A stretch of DNA of 64,000 nt from assembly GCF_004403395.1 (NCBI RefSeq), contig NZ_SOGN01000035.1, positions 62,001-126,000 of the forward strand, read 5' to 3'. Source of the DNA: Cryobacterium cheniae. Lineage in GTDB: Bacteria; Actinomycetota; Actinomycetes; Actinomycetales; Microbacteriaceae. Both the position numbers and the translations under genes were made by a program. The notes beneath the pieces are model-generated. The model saw only the letters and a list, made by a program, of their open reading frames with translations, ran no database searches and was not told where the DNA came from. Of this stretch, positions 43,350 to 52,364 are shown one piece after another. Every line of letters begins with the position of its first letter. Position 1 is the first letter of the stretch.

Positions 43350-44660
43350 ATGTCCATCTCATCGGTCGACCAGACCATTCGGCTCATCAGCACGGGAGCG
43401 GCCGCCGGCAGCACCTGCAGCCCCGACCTGCTCACCGCTCCGTGGGAATTCGATTCCGGCGCGCCGGGCTACGGCCCGGGGTCGTCGATGGGCGACGTCA
43501 TCCCCACCGGGTCACCGCGTCAGGGCGAACTGCCAGAGGTCTACCGACGCGCGTCGACGGAGGAACTCGGTGACCGCATCCGTGCCGCCAAGGCCACGCT
43601 CGGCGACCGGGTCGTGATTCTCGGGCACTTCTACCAGCGTGAGGAGGTTGTGCAGCACGCGGACTTCGTGGGCGACTCGTTCCAGCTGGCGCAGGCCACG
43701 AAGAGCCGGCCGGATGCCGCGGCGATCATTTTCTGCGGCGTGCACTTCATGGCCGAAACCGCTGACCTGCTTTCGACGCCGGAGCAAGCGGTCATCCTGC
43801 CCAACCTCGCGGCCGGCTGCTCGATGGCCGATATGGCCGACATCGACTCCGTCACCGACTGCTGGGAACAGCTCGAGGACCTTTACGGCACGGAGCCGGG
43901 CGCCGACGGCCGCGTGCCCGTAATCCCGGTCACCTATATGAACTCCTCGGCCGCGCTGAAAGCGTTCTGCGGCGAGCACGGCGGCATCGTCTGCACCTCC
44001 TCCAATGCGGTGGCCGTTCTCGAGTGGGCCTTCGCCCGCGGCCGCCGCGTGCTGTTCTTCCCCGACCAGCACCTCGGCCGCAACACCGCCAAAGCGATGG
44101 GGGTGCCGCTCGAGCAGATGCCGATGTGGAACCCGCGCAATGCCCTCGGCGGCAACACGGCCGAGGAGCTCGAGGCCGCCCAGGTGGTGCTCTGGCACGG
44201 GTTCTGCAGCGTGCACAAGCGCTTCACGGTGGACCAGATCACCGCGGCCCGCGAGTCTCACCCCGGAGTGCGCGTGATCGTGCACCCGGAGTGCCCGATG
44301 AGCGTCGTCGACGCCGCCGACTCCTCCGGCTCCACCGACTTCATCAAGAAGGCCATCGAGGCGGCCCCGGCCGGGTCCACGTTCGCCATCGGCACCGAGA
44401 TCAACCTTGTGCAGCGCCTCGCCGCCGCGCACCCCGAGCACACCATCTTCTGCCTCGACCCGGTGGTCTGCCCCTGCTCCACGATGTACCGCATCCATTC
44501 GGGCTACCTGGCCTGGGTGCTCGAGGCACTGGTCGGCACCGCGGATCGCGCGCCCGAAGTACTCAATCGCATCCAGGTGCCGCACGAGGTCGCCGGCAAC
44601 GCCCGCATCGCTCTTGAACGGATGCTCGCCGCGAAGCCGCCCGCGCCGGTCGAGGCCTGA
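43350..44660 (+). CDS. nadA: Quinolinate synthase A
   Basis: Condenses iminoaspartate with dihydroxyacetone phosphate using a [4Fe-4S] cluster. The 436-residue product (normal for actinobacteria) has cysteines in 'IFCGVHFMAETADLLS', 'VIVHPECPMSVVDAAD' and 'LDPVVCPCSTMYRIHSGYLA', which are the family's cluster ligands. 'LGHFYQREEVVQHADFVGDS' is the substrate region. GAGGAG lies before ATG 43350. First enzyme gene in a nadABC-iscS operon. Confidence 0.97.
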   Translation: MSISSVDQTIRLISTGAAAGSTCSPDLLTAPWEFDSGAPGYGPGSSMGDVIPTGSPRQGELPEVYRRASTEELGDRIRAAKATLGDRVVILGHFYQREEVVQHADFVGDSFQLAQATKSRPDAAAIIFCGVHFMAETADLLSTPEQAVILPNLAAGCSMADMADIDSVTDCWEQLEDLYGTEPGADGRVPVIPVTYMNSSAALKAFCGEHGGIVCTSSNAVAVLEWAFARGRRVLFFPDQHLGRNTAKAMGVPLEQMPMWNPRNALGGNTAEELEAAQVVLWHGFCSVHKRFTVDQITAARESHPGVRVIVHPECPMSVVDAADSSGSTDFIKKAIEAAPAGSTFAIGTEINLVQRLAAAHPEHTIFCLDPVVCPCSTMYRIHSGYLAWVLEALVGTADRAPEVLNRIQVPHEVAGNARIALERMLAAKPPAPVEA

Positions 44661-44662
44661 CC

Positions 44663-46357
44663 ATGACCCGCGTGCTCGTCGTCGGCAGCGGATTGGCCGG
44701 ACTCATCGCCGCGGTGCGGGCGACGGATGCCGGCCACCGCGTGACCCTCGTCACGAAATCGGGCCTGCCCGACAGCAACACCCGCTACGCCCAGGGCGGG
44801 ATCGCCGCGGCCATGTTCCCGGACGACTCGGTCGAGTCCCACGTTCGGGACACCCTGCGCGCCGGCGCCGGGCTCTGCGACCCGGTCGCCGTGCGCGTGC
44901 TCTGCTCCGAGGGACCGGCCCGGGTGCGCGACCTGATCCGGTTCGGCGTGGACTTCGACCGCGACGAGTCCGGGCTGACCCGCGGGCTCGAGGCAGCCCA
45001 CTCACGGTCCCGGGTGCTGCACGCCGGCGGAGACGCCACGGGCGCCGCCATCGAGGCCGCCCTCGTGTCGACGGTGCGTGGGCGCGCCGCCCGGTCGCCG
45101 CATGACGGAGGTGCCCGCCTGCGCATCCAGGAACACACGATGCTGGTCGATTTGACCGTGCAGGACGACCGTGTCACCGGCGCCGTCCTTCTCGGACCCG
45201 ACGCGGAGCTCCGCACGATCCCCGCCGACACGGTGATCCTGGCCACCGGAGGAGCCGGCGTGCTGTTCCCGCACACCACGAACCCCTCCCTGGCGACGGG
45301 CGACGGTGTGGCTGCCGCGTGGCGCGCCGGGGCATCCGTCGCCGACCTCGAGTTCTACCAGTTCCACCCGACCGCGCTCGCGGTTCCCGGCACCCCGCTG
45401 GTCTCCGAGGCGGTGCGCGGGGAAGGGGCCGTGCTGCGGAACGTCGCGGGCCACCGCTTCATGCTCGACCTGCACCCCGACGCGGAACTCGCCCCGCGCG
45501 ACATCGTGGCCAGAGGAATCGCCCGGGAGATGACGAAGCAGGGCGGCCAACCAGTGCGACTGGATGCCACCGGCCTCGGCCGCGAACTGCTCGAGCGGCG
45601 TTTCCCGACCATCACAGCGGCGTGCCGCGCGGCCGGCCTGGACTGGGCCGTCGAATCCATTCCGGTCGCCCCGGCGGCGCACTATTGGATGGGCGGGGTG
45701 CTCACCGACATCTGGGGACGCAGCAGCCTGCCCGGCCTGTTCGCGGTGGGGGAAGCGGCCCGCACCGGCGCCCACGGCGCCAACCGGCTGGCCTCCAATT
45801 CCCTGCTCGAGGCGGCCGTGTTCGCGGACCGGGCCGTGCGCGCCCTGCGCCAACCGGTTCGGGTGCCGGCCGAGGTCGGGGCGGGTTCGACCGACGCGGC
45901 CCCGACCGACCGGGGCCGGGCCAACGTGGGCTCGACCAACGAGGGCTCGACCAACGAGGGCTCGGGCGCCGGTGTCGACCGCGACACTCTGCAGCAGCTC
46001 ATGTGGGAGTGCGCGGGAGTGCTGCGGAGCGGGGAGAAGCTCGCCGCCGCCTCCGTCACCCTGGCCGACTGGGTGACTCGCAGGGCGGACCCGGACAGCG
46101 CCACCCCCCTCCATATGCGCATTCGGGCATATGAAGATGCCAACCTGCTCGACCTGGCACGGGTCACAGTGGCCTCCGCACTGGCCCGGGAGGAATCGCG
46201 CGGCGCTCACCACCGCTTCGACTTCTCCGCGATACGGCCGGAGCTTGCCCGCAGCGTCGTCTGGAGCCGCGGAACGTCCCTGGTCACCCGCGATGGCATG
46301 CGGAGCACGCCGAATCTGAACCATCCCACCGAGGCCGAGGAGGCCATCGCATGCTGA
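44663..46357 (+). CDS. nadB: L-aspartate oxidase
   Basis: A 564-residue FAD enzyme oxidising aspartate to iminoaspartate. FAD site 'VVGSGLAGLIAAVRATDAGH', 'NTRYAQGGIAAAMFPDDS', and 'HTTNPSLATGDGVAAAWRAG'; active-site region 'DLEFYQFHPTAL'. Between the FAD domain and the C-terminal helical domain is a low-complexity linker ('GRANVGSTNEGSTNEGSGAG'), absent from usual relatives. It starts 2 bases after nadA and overlaps nadC by 7 bp. Confidence 0.96.
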   Translation: MTRVLVVGSGLAGLIAAVRATDAGHRVTLVTKSGLPDSNTRYAQGGIAAAMFPDDSVESHVRDTLRAGAGLCDPVAVRVLCSEGPARVRDLIRFGVDFDRDESGLTRGLEAAHSRSRVLHAGGDATGAAIEAALVSTVRGRAARSPHDGGARLRIQEHTMLVDLTVQDDRVTGAVLLGPDAELRTIPADTVILATGGAGVLFPHTTNPSLATGDGVAAAWRAGASVADLEFYQFHPTALAVPGTPLVSEAVRGEGAVLRNVAGHRFMLDLHPDAELAPRDIVARGIAREMTKQGGQPVRLDATGLGRELLERRFPTITAACRAAGLDWAVESIPVAPAAHYWMGGVLTDIWGRSSLPGLFAVGEAARTGAHGANRLASNSLLEAAVFADRAVRALRQPVRVPAEVGAGSTDAAPTDRGRANVGSTNEGSTNEGSGAGVDRDTLQQLMWECAGVLRSGEKLAAASVTLADWVTRRADPDSATPLHMRIRAYEDANLLDLARVTVASALAREESRGAHHRFDFSAIRPELARSVVWSRGTSLVTRDGMRSTPNLNHPTEAEEAIAC

Positions 46358-47211
46358 CCATGAACGCCATCGACACCGTCGTGCGCGCCGCGCTCGAGGA
46401 GGACGCCCCGTGGGGCGACCTGACCTCGCAGGTGCTGATTCCGGCCGACGCGGATGCGACCGCGCAGCTGGTTGCCCGTGAATCCGGCGTCTTCAGCGGC
46501 GGTGCCGTGTTCGCGGCGGCCTTCCGGCTGACCGACCCGCGCATCGTCGTGCGGGTGCTCGTGGCCGACGGCACCGTCTTCGCCGCCGGCGACGCCCTGG
46601 CCGAGGTGTCCGGGTCTGCCCGCGGAATCCTGCAGGCCGAGCGCATCGGGCTGAACTTCGTGCAGCGGATGAGCGGAATCGCCACACTGACCGCGCTCTA
46701 CGTGGCCGAGACGGCCGGCACCAGGGCCCGCATCGTCGACACCCGCAAAACCACCCCGGGCCTGCGTGTGCTGGAACGCGCCGCCGTGCGCGACGGCGGC
46801 GGCCACAACCACCGGTTCAGCCTCTCCGACGCCGTCATGGCCAAGGACAACCACCTTGCCGTGCTCACCGCGGGCGGCCTGAACCTGACCGAGGCGCTCC
46901 GCCAGGTGCGCGACCGCATCTCCCACACCACGCACCTCGAGGTCGAGGTCGACCGGATCGACCAGATCGAGCCCGTCCTCGCCGCCGGCGTCGACACGAT
47001 CATGCTCGACAACTTCAGCCTGGGCGACCTGCGCGAGGGAGTGCGCCTCACGGAGGGACGGGCGCTCGTGGAGGCCAGCGGCGGCGTCTCGCTGCAGACC
47101 GTGCGCGGCATCGCCGAAACCGGTGTCGACATCATCTCGGTCGGGGCCATCACGCACAGCGTGCGCTCCCTCGACCTCGGCCTCGACGTCGTCATTCTCA
47201 CCGAAGGCTGA
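46351..47211 (+). CDS. nadC: Nicotinate-nucleotide pyrophosphorylase (carboxylating)
   Basis: Turns quinolinate and PRPP into nicotinate mononucleotide, the last step of the de novo NAD branch. The 286-residue enzyme has 'ALEEDAPWGDLTSQVLI', 'RIGLNFVQRMSGIATLTALY', 'RIVDTRKTTPGLRVLERAAV', 'GGGHNHRFSLSDAVMAKDNH' (catalytic Lys and His) and 'ASGGVSLQTVRGIAETGVDI'. The ATG at 46351 overlaps nadB; a second in-frame ATG at 46360 lies just past the nadB stop. Confidence 0.97.
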   Translation: MLTMNAIDTVVRAALEEDAPWGDLTSQVLIPADADATAQLVARESGVFSGGAVFAAAFRLTDPRIVVRVLVADGTVFAAGDALAEVSGSARGILQAERIGLNFVQRMSGIATLTALYVAETAGTRARIVDTRKTTPGLRVLERAAVRDGGGHNHRFSLSDAVMAKDNHLAVLTAGGLNLTEALRQVRDRISHTTHLEVEVDRIDQIEPVLAAGVDTIMLDNFSLGDLREGVRLTEGRALVEASGGVSLQTVRGIAETGVDIISVGAITHSVRSLDLGLDVVILTEG

Positions 47212-47222
47212 TCGGTCCCGCC

Positions 47223-48368
47223 ATGATCTATCTCGACAACGCCGCCACCACACCGGTGCGCCGGGAGGTTCTCGAGGTGCTCTGGCAGCAGCTCGCCGGC
47301 CGGTTCGGCAACCCGTCGAGCCACCATCGGGTCGGTGAGGCCGCGGCCACCACCCTGACCGAGGCTCGGGCCACGGTCGCGGGCGTGCTCGGCTGCCGGC
47401 CGGCCGACGTGGTGTTCACGACCGGCGGCACCGAGGCCGACAACCTCGCGGTCAAGGGCATCGCCCTCGGCGCCCCGCGCGGCCGCCACCTCATCACCAC
47501 GGCGATCGAGCACGAGGCGGTGCTCGAATCCTGCGACTACCTGCGCCGCCTGCACGGGTTCGCGGTGACGTTCCTCGACACGGATGCCACCGGCCGGGTC
47601 GACCCGGCGCAGCTCCGCGCCGTGATCCGCTCGGACACTACCCTCGTCTCGGTGCACTACGCCAACAACGAGGTCGGCACCGTGCAGCCGCTCGCGGAAC
47701 TGTCCGCCATCGCGCAGGGCGCCCGAGTGCCTCTGCACACCGACGCCGTACAGGCGGCCGGCTGGCTCCCCGTGAACGTGGGCGCCCTCGGCGTCGATGC
47801 CCTGAGCCTGTCCGGCCACAAACTCGGTGCGCCTCCCGGCATCGGTGCACTCTTCCTGCGCCGCCGGATCGCGGTGGAACCGGTGTTGCACGGTGGAGGT
47901 CAGGAGCGCGGACGCCGCAGCGGCACGGAGAACGTGGCCGGGGCTCTGGCGCTGGCCACCGCGCTGCGCCTCGCCGAGGCCGAACGCTGCGAGGCCGCGC
48001 CGCGGATCACGGGGCTGCGGGATGACTTCATCGCCACAGTGCTGGCCGGCACGCCCTCCGCCCGACTCACCGGGCACCCCACCGAGCGTCTGCCGGGCAC
48101 CGCGTCGTTCGTCTTCCCAGGCACAAGCGGGGAAGCGGTGCTCCTCGAACTGGAACGACGCGGCATCGTCTGCTCCAGCGGGTCGGCTTGCGCGGCAGGC
48201 AGCGACGAACCGTCCCACGTGCTGACCGCGATGGGAATCCCGGCCGAGGTCGCCCAGACCTCCGTGCGGTTCACGCTGGCGACAACGAACACGGCCGCGG
48301 ATGCGATGGAAGCGGCCGCATCCGTTCAGGCCGCCGTGGCCACCGTGCGCGGTCTCGGCCGTGGCTGA
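47223..48368 (+). CDS. iscS: Cysteine desulfurase (IscS/NifS type)
   Basis: A 381-residue PLP enzyme giving sulfur for iron-sulfur clusters. PLP lysine in 'LSLSGHKLGAPPGIGALF', catalytic cysteine loop 'GIVCSSGSACAAGSDEPSH', PLP region 'IYLDNAATTPVRREVLEVL' and 'FTTGGTEADNLAVKG'. The operon position after nadABC suggests it supplies the [4Fe-4S] cluster of NadA, as found in several bacteria. Eleven bases separate it from nadC. Confidence 0.95.
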   Translation: MIYLDNAATTPVRREVLEVLWQQLAGRFGNPSSHHRVGEAAATTLTEARATVAGVLGCRPADVVFTTGGTEADNLAVKGIALGAPRGRHLITTAIEHEAVLESCDYLRRLHGFAVTFLDTDATGRVDPAQLRAVIRSDTTLVSVHYANNEVGTVQPLAELSAIAQGARVPLHTDAVQAAGWLPVNVGALGVDALSLSGHKLGAPPGIGALFLRRRIAVEPVLHGGGQERGRRSGTENVAGALALATALRLAEAERCEAAPRITGLRDDFIATVLAGTPSARLTGHPTERLPGTASFVFPGTSGEAVLLELERRGIVCSSGSACAAGSDEPSHVLTAMGIPAEVAQTSVRFTLATTNTAADAMEAAASVQAAVATVRGLGRG

Positions 48369-48402
48369 CCTGTCGCGACACCGCGCGCCCTGGAGCGCGT
48401 AG

Positions 48403-48466
48403 AGCGCGCGTGCGCGTCTCGCGCGCACACGCGCACACGCGCACACGCGCGCGAGCCTTTTTGCGA
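48403..48466 (+). terminator. Alternating CG/CA tract with possible hairpin and T-run
   Basis: From about 48403 to 48454 nearly every step alternates purine-pyrimidine (GCGCGCGTGCGCG, then repeats of GCACAC and CGCGCGCG), a classic Z-DNA-prone and self-complementary sequence. A hairpin such as GCGCGCGTGCGCG pairing with CGCGCACACGCGC, followed by CCTTTTT at 48457-48463, would serve as an intrinsic terminator of the nad operon. Whether it acts as terminator or DNA structure is open. Confidence 0.5.
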
Positions 48467-48473
48467 TTTCTAG

Positions 48474-48491
48474 TTGTCTGACAATTCACAA
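48474..48491. promoter_or_regulatory. Rex-like operator upstream of adhE
   Basis: TTGTCTGACAATTCACAA is an 18-bp match to the Rex consensus TTGTGAAnnnnTTCACAA: the right half is perfect (TTCACAA), the left half keeps TTGT but not GAA. Rex represses fermentation genes when NADH/NAD is low, and adhE is a classic target. It lies 170 bp before the adhE start. No rex gene is in the window. Confidence 0.5.
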
Positions 48492-48659
48492 TTGATTGGC
48501 CCCACATGGATAAGAGGCCTCCGATCAGGCAATCCACCTCCGACACTAGGTCTCTGGAGGCCATACTGTGCATTCCCCAACGTGCGACCATCTGGCGGGA
48601 GTCGTAAGGTTAGATACAAGAGGCGATAAGCCCAAGTTGGGCCGCCAAAAAGGGACACA

Positions 48660-51380
48660 ATGACAATAATCGACCAACCAGTCACCGAGTCACTTGCCAC
48701 TCAAATTGACTCCCTGGTTAAAGCCGCTCAGGTCGCGCTTCTGGATTACGCGAATTTTACCCAAGAACAAATCGATCACATCGTTAAAAAAGCATCTGTA
48801 GCAGCCCTCAGCAAGCACGCCGAGTTGGCAGTTCACGCAGTCGAAGAGACTGGACGCGGTGTCTTCGAAGACAAGGCAGTGAAGAACCTCTTCGCATGTG
48901 AGCACGTTACGAACTCCATGCAGAACCTTAAAACAGTCGGCGTCATCAGCCACGACGAAATTAGCGGAATCACCGAAATCGCCGAGCCGGTCGGTGTTAT
49001 TTGTGGCGTGACCCCCGTCACCAACCCCACCTCGACCGCGATCTTCAAGTCGCTGATCGCGCTGAAGACCCGCAACCCGATCGTTTTCGGTTTCCACCCG
49101 GGCGCCCAGCAGTCCTCCGTGGCCGCAGCGCGCGTCGTGCGTGACGCCGCGATCCTCGCCGGCGCACCCGCGAACTGCATCCAGTGGATCGAAACGCCGT
49201 CGCTCGAGGCCAGCAGCCTGCTGATGAACCACCCGGGCGTCGCAACCATCCTCGCCACCGGTGGCAACGCCATGGTGCGGGCCGCGTACTCTTGTGGCAA
49301 GCCGGCCCTCGGCGTCGGCGCGGGCAACGTTCCCGCCTTCATCGAGAAGAGCGCCAAGCTCAAGCGCGCCATCAACGACGTCGTGCTGTCCAAGTCCTTC
49401 GACTACGGCATGATCTGCGCGTCGGAGCAGGCCGTCATCATCGAAGAGCCGCTCTACGAAGCGGCCATGGCCGAGTTCAAGATCCTGCACACCTACCTGG
49501 TCACCCCGGCCGAGAAGCTCCTCCTCGAGGACTACATCTTCGGAGTACAGGCCAACTCGACCAACTGTGGTGAGGCCAAGCTCAACGCCGCCGTCGTCGG
49601 CAAGTCGCCGGTGTGGATCGCCCAGCAGGCCGGATTCACCATCCCGGCCGACACGTCGATCATCCTCGTCGAGGTCTCCGGAGTGGGACCGCACGAGCCG
49701 ATGACCCGCGAAAAGCTGGCCCCCGTTCTTGCCGTTCTCCACGCCAAGGACGCCGAAGAGGGCATCTCGCTCTCCGAGCAGATGGTTGAATTCGACGGCC
49801 TCGGCCACTCGGGCTCGATCCACAGCGAAAACCCGGCGATCATCGAGCAGTTCGGAATCCGCGTCAAGGCGGTCCGGATCATCACGAACGCGCCGAGCTC
49901 ACTCGGTGGCATCGGCGACATCTACAACGCCTTCATCCCGTCGCTCACGCTCGGCTGTGGTTCGTACGGACACAACTCCGTCTCGAACAACGTCTCGGCG
50001 ATCAACCTCATCAACGTCAAGCGCATCGGCAGAAGGAACAACAACTTGCAGTGGTTCAAGGTTCCCGCGAAGACCTACTTCGAGCCGAACGCCATCCGTT
50101 ACCTGGCGGACATGCGCCACGTCGAGCGCGTCACCATCGTGACCGACGCCACCATGACCAAGCTCGGCTTCGTCGACAAGATCCTCGACATCCTGAACCG
50201 TCGCGAGAACCGCGTCTCCCTGCAGATCATCGACAACGTGCTCCCCGAGCCGACCGTCGCCGCCGTCAAGAAGGGCGCAGAGGAAATGCGCGCCTTCAAG
50301 CCGGACACGATCATCGCCCTCGGCGGCGGCTCGCCGATGGACGCTGCCAAGGTGATGTGGCTGCTGTACGAACACCCCGAAATCGAATTCTCGGACATGA
50401 AGGAAAAGTTCTTCGACGTGCGCAAGCGCGCGTTCAAGTTCCCTGACCTCGGCGAATTGGCCAAGCTCGTCTGTATCCCGACCACGTCGGGTACCGGATC
50501 TGAGATGACCCCCTTCGCCGTGATCACGGACGAAGTCAGCGGAGTGAAGTACCCGCTCGCCGACTATGCGCTCCTGCCGACCGTCGCGATCATCGACCCG
50601 TCACTCACCGCAGCGATGCCGTCGTTCCTGGTAGCGGACTCGGGCTTCGACGCTCTGACGCACGCGACCGAGGCGTACGTCTCCGTCTACGCGAACGACT
50701 TCACCGACGGTCTGTGCCTGCACGCGATCAAGCTCATCTTCGAGAACATCGTCACGAGCGCCAACGGCACGTCGAACAGCACGGATGCCGCCGTCATCAA
50801 GTCGCGCGAGAAGATGCACAACGCCTCGTCGATCGCCGGCATGGCGTTCGGTAACGCGTTCCTGGGTATTTGCCACGCGATGGCTCACGTCACCGGCGCG
50901 CAGCTCCACCTGATCCACGGTCGGGTGAACGCCACGTACCTGCCGCACGTGATCCGCTACAACGGCCTCATCCCGACGAAGCTGACCAGCTGGCCCAAGT
51001 ACGAGAGCTACATTGCTCCCGAGCGCTTCCAGCAGATCGCCAAGCACCTCGGCCTCCCGGCCTCGACGCCTGAAGAGGGCATCGAGTCCTACGCCCAGGC
51101 CGTCGAGAAGCTGCGCGACCAGGTCGGCATCAAGCCGTCCTTCCAGGCTCAGGGTGTCGACGAACAGGACTTCATCGGTCGCCTCGATGCCCTCGCGATG
51201 GGCGCCTACGGCGACCAGTGTGCACCCGCCAACCCGCGGATGCCCATGCTCGCGGACATGAAGACGATCATGGAAGCCGCGTACTACGGCACCTCGTTCA
51301 ACGAGGTCCGCGACGGTCGCGCGGCCGTCGAAGCATTGGCGCCGACCGAGAAGAAGCCGGCCCGCAAGGCAGGCAAGTAG
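48660..51380 (+). CDS. adhE: Bifunctional acetaldehyde-CoA/alcohol dehydrogenase
   Basis: A 906-residue AdhE that reduces acetyl-CoA to ethanol in two NADH steps. Residues 1-440 are the aldehyde dehydrogenase half with catalytic Cys in 'SFDYGMICASEQAVII'; a linker leads to an iron alcohol dehydrogenase half with 'IIALGGGSPMDAAKVMWLLY', 'PTTSGTGSEMTPFAVITDE', 'SGFDALTHATEAYVSVYAND' and 'GICHAMAHVTGAQLHLIHGR' (metal ligands). GGGA precedes ATG 48660. The first 340 bp are about 50 percent GC, the rest about 65 percent (by hand). A Rex-like site is upstream and a strong terminator downstream. Confidence 0.97.
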   Translation: MTIIDQPVTESLATQIDSLVKAAQVALLDYANFTQEQIDHIVKKASVAALSKHAELAVHAVEETGRGVFEDKAVKNLFACEHVTNSMQNLKTVGVISHDEISGITEIAEPVGVICGVTPVTNPTSTAIFKSLIALKTRNPIVFGFHPGAQQSSVAAARVVRDAAILAGAPANCIQWIETPSLEASSLLMNHPGVATILATGGNAMVRAAYSCGKPALGVGAGNVPAFIEKSAKLKRAINDVVLSKSFDYGMICASEQAVIIEEPLYEAAMAEFKILHTYLVTPAEKLLLEDYIFGVQANSTNCGEAKLNAAVVGKSPVWIAQQAGFTIPADTSIILVEVSGVGPHEPMTREKLAPVLAVLHAKDAEEGISLSEQMVEFDGLGHSGSIHSENPAIIEQFGIRVKAVRIITNAPSSLGGIGDIYNAFIPSLTLGCGSYGHNSVSNNVSAINLINVKRIGRRNNNLQWFKVPAKTYFEPNAIRYLADMRHVERVTIVTDATMTKLGFVDKILDILNRRENRVSLQIIDNVLPEPTVAAVKKGAEEMRAFKPDTIIALGGGSPMDAAKVMWLLYEHPEIEFSDMKEKFFDVRKRAFKFPDLGELAKLVCIPTTSGTGSEMTPFAVITDEVSGVKYPLADYALLPTVAIIDPSLTAAMPSFLVADSGFDALTHATEAYVSVYANDFTDGLCLHAIKLIFENIVTSANGTSNSTDAAVIKSREKMHNASSIAGMAFGNAFLGICHAMAHVTGAQLHLIHGRVNATYLPHVIRYNGLIPTKLTSWPKYESYIAPERFQQIAKHLGLPASTPEEGIESYAQAVEKLRDQVGIKPSFQAQGVDEQDFIGRLDALAMGAYGDQCAPANPRMPMLADMKTIMEAAYYGTSFNEVRDGRAAVEALAPTEKKPARKAGK

Positions 51381-51400
51381 TCTCCACCGCCTGAATGCAT

Positions 51401-51440
51401 GAAGAACGGCCCCGCACCGAAAGGTGTGGGGCCGTTCTTC
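51401..51440. terminator. Bidirectional terminator after adhE
   Basis: An 18-bp stem with one G-T pair (GAAGAACGGCCCCGCACC and complement) closes a GAAA loop and ends in TTCTTC on the + side. It separates adhE from the convergent maleylpyruvate-isomerase-like gene and probably ends both. Confidence 0.82.
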
Positions 51441-51486
51441 ATGTGCGGCCCACCCGGTGGGAGGACCGAGTCTGGTCACGGTCAGG

Positions 51487-52218
51487 TCAGAGCCAGCGCA
51501 CCGCCACGGGGATCTCCCCCGCATCGGAAACAACGCCCGACCGGGCACGACCGGCCGCCCAGGCAGCCAGGTCGGCGAGCGACCCCGTGATCTCCTCGGC
51601 GGCATCCGGATCGCCGTAGCCGTCGTGCGCCGAATCCGTCGCGGTCAGCCGGCGGCCCGTGTCACCCCGGGAAGCCCAGGCGCCGACGATGTCGCCGAGA
51701 AGACGCTCGAGAACGACCTCCGGCAGGTCCCTGAAACCGGCACCGTGGTTGAGGTCGACGGTGTGGATCCAGAGTTCGCGGGTGCGCATCCAGATGCTGT
51801 CCCGCACGGGGATCGTGGCCCCCTGTCCGTTCCGGACCGGGACGGACCAGCGGTCGTCCGGCAGCGCCTGCCAGCGTCGGTCCAGATCGGCGGCCGAGTC
51901 AGCCCAGGATTCACGGAGCGCGTCGGAACTGAGGATGCTACCCGCGGCGATCTCCGCATTCCGCGCCTCCATCGAGGCGTACATCACCGTCTCGGTCCCG
52001 GTGTCGGCCCACTGCGCCAGCCGTCCGATCGCGCGGGCGTTGGACGCGACGTGCGCGACTACCTGGCGCCGGGTCCAGCCCGGCAGCAGGGAGTCCCCGT
52101 CGAGTTCCTCGTCCGTGAGCCCCTGCAGTTCGCGGGCGAAGAATTCCGTGCCCTGCCGGGCGAGGTCCAGCGTCAACCGGCGGGCAGAAGGCTCAGTCGG
52201 ATCGGGGGGTGCGCTCAT
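51487..52218 (-). CDS. Maleylpyruvate isomerase family mycothiol-dependent enzyme
   Basis: A 243-residue protein of the DinB-like helical family. 'LPGWTRRQVVAHVASNARAI' carries the metal-binding His and 'MRTRELWIHTVDLNHGAGF' is the second conserved block with His. The C-terminal sterol-carrier-like domain is present but short. Relatives use mycothiol in isomerisation or detoxification, which fits an actinobacterium. AGGAG precedes ATG 52218. Specific substrate unknown. Confidence 0.85.
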   Translation of the reverse strand: MSAPPDPTEPSARRLTLDLARQGTEFFARELQGLTDEELDGDSLLPGWTRRQVVAHVASNARAIGRLAQWADTGTETVMYASMEARNAEIAAGSILSSDALRESWADSAADLDRRWQALPDDRWSVPVRNGQGATIPVRDSIWMRTRELWIHTVDLNHGAGFRDLPEVVLERLLGDIVGAWASRGDTGRRLTATDSAHDGYGDPDAAEEITGSLADLAAWAAGRARSGVVSDAGEIPVAVRWL

Positions 52219-52310
52219 GGGGGCTCCTGTCGTGGGTCAACGCGTGCGGTCCCCACGCTACCCGGCGACCCGCCCGCGCCAAGGTTCCCGCGACGCTGTT
52301 CCAACCTGTC

Positions 52311-52360
52311 GAGACCAGAGACCAGAGACCAGAGACCAGAGACCAGAGACCAGAGACCAG
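52311..52360. repeat. 7-bp tandem repeat downstream of the HNH gene
   Basis: Seven exact copies of GAGACCA (52311-52359) plus a partial one end 4 bases before the HNH gene's stop codon on the minus strand. The unit is not a codon multiple and lies outside any frame I support. A slippage-made array. Confidence 0.95.
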
Positions 52361-52364
52361 AACC

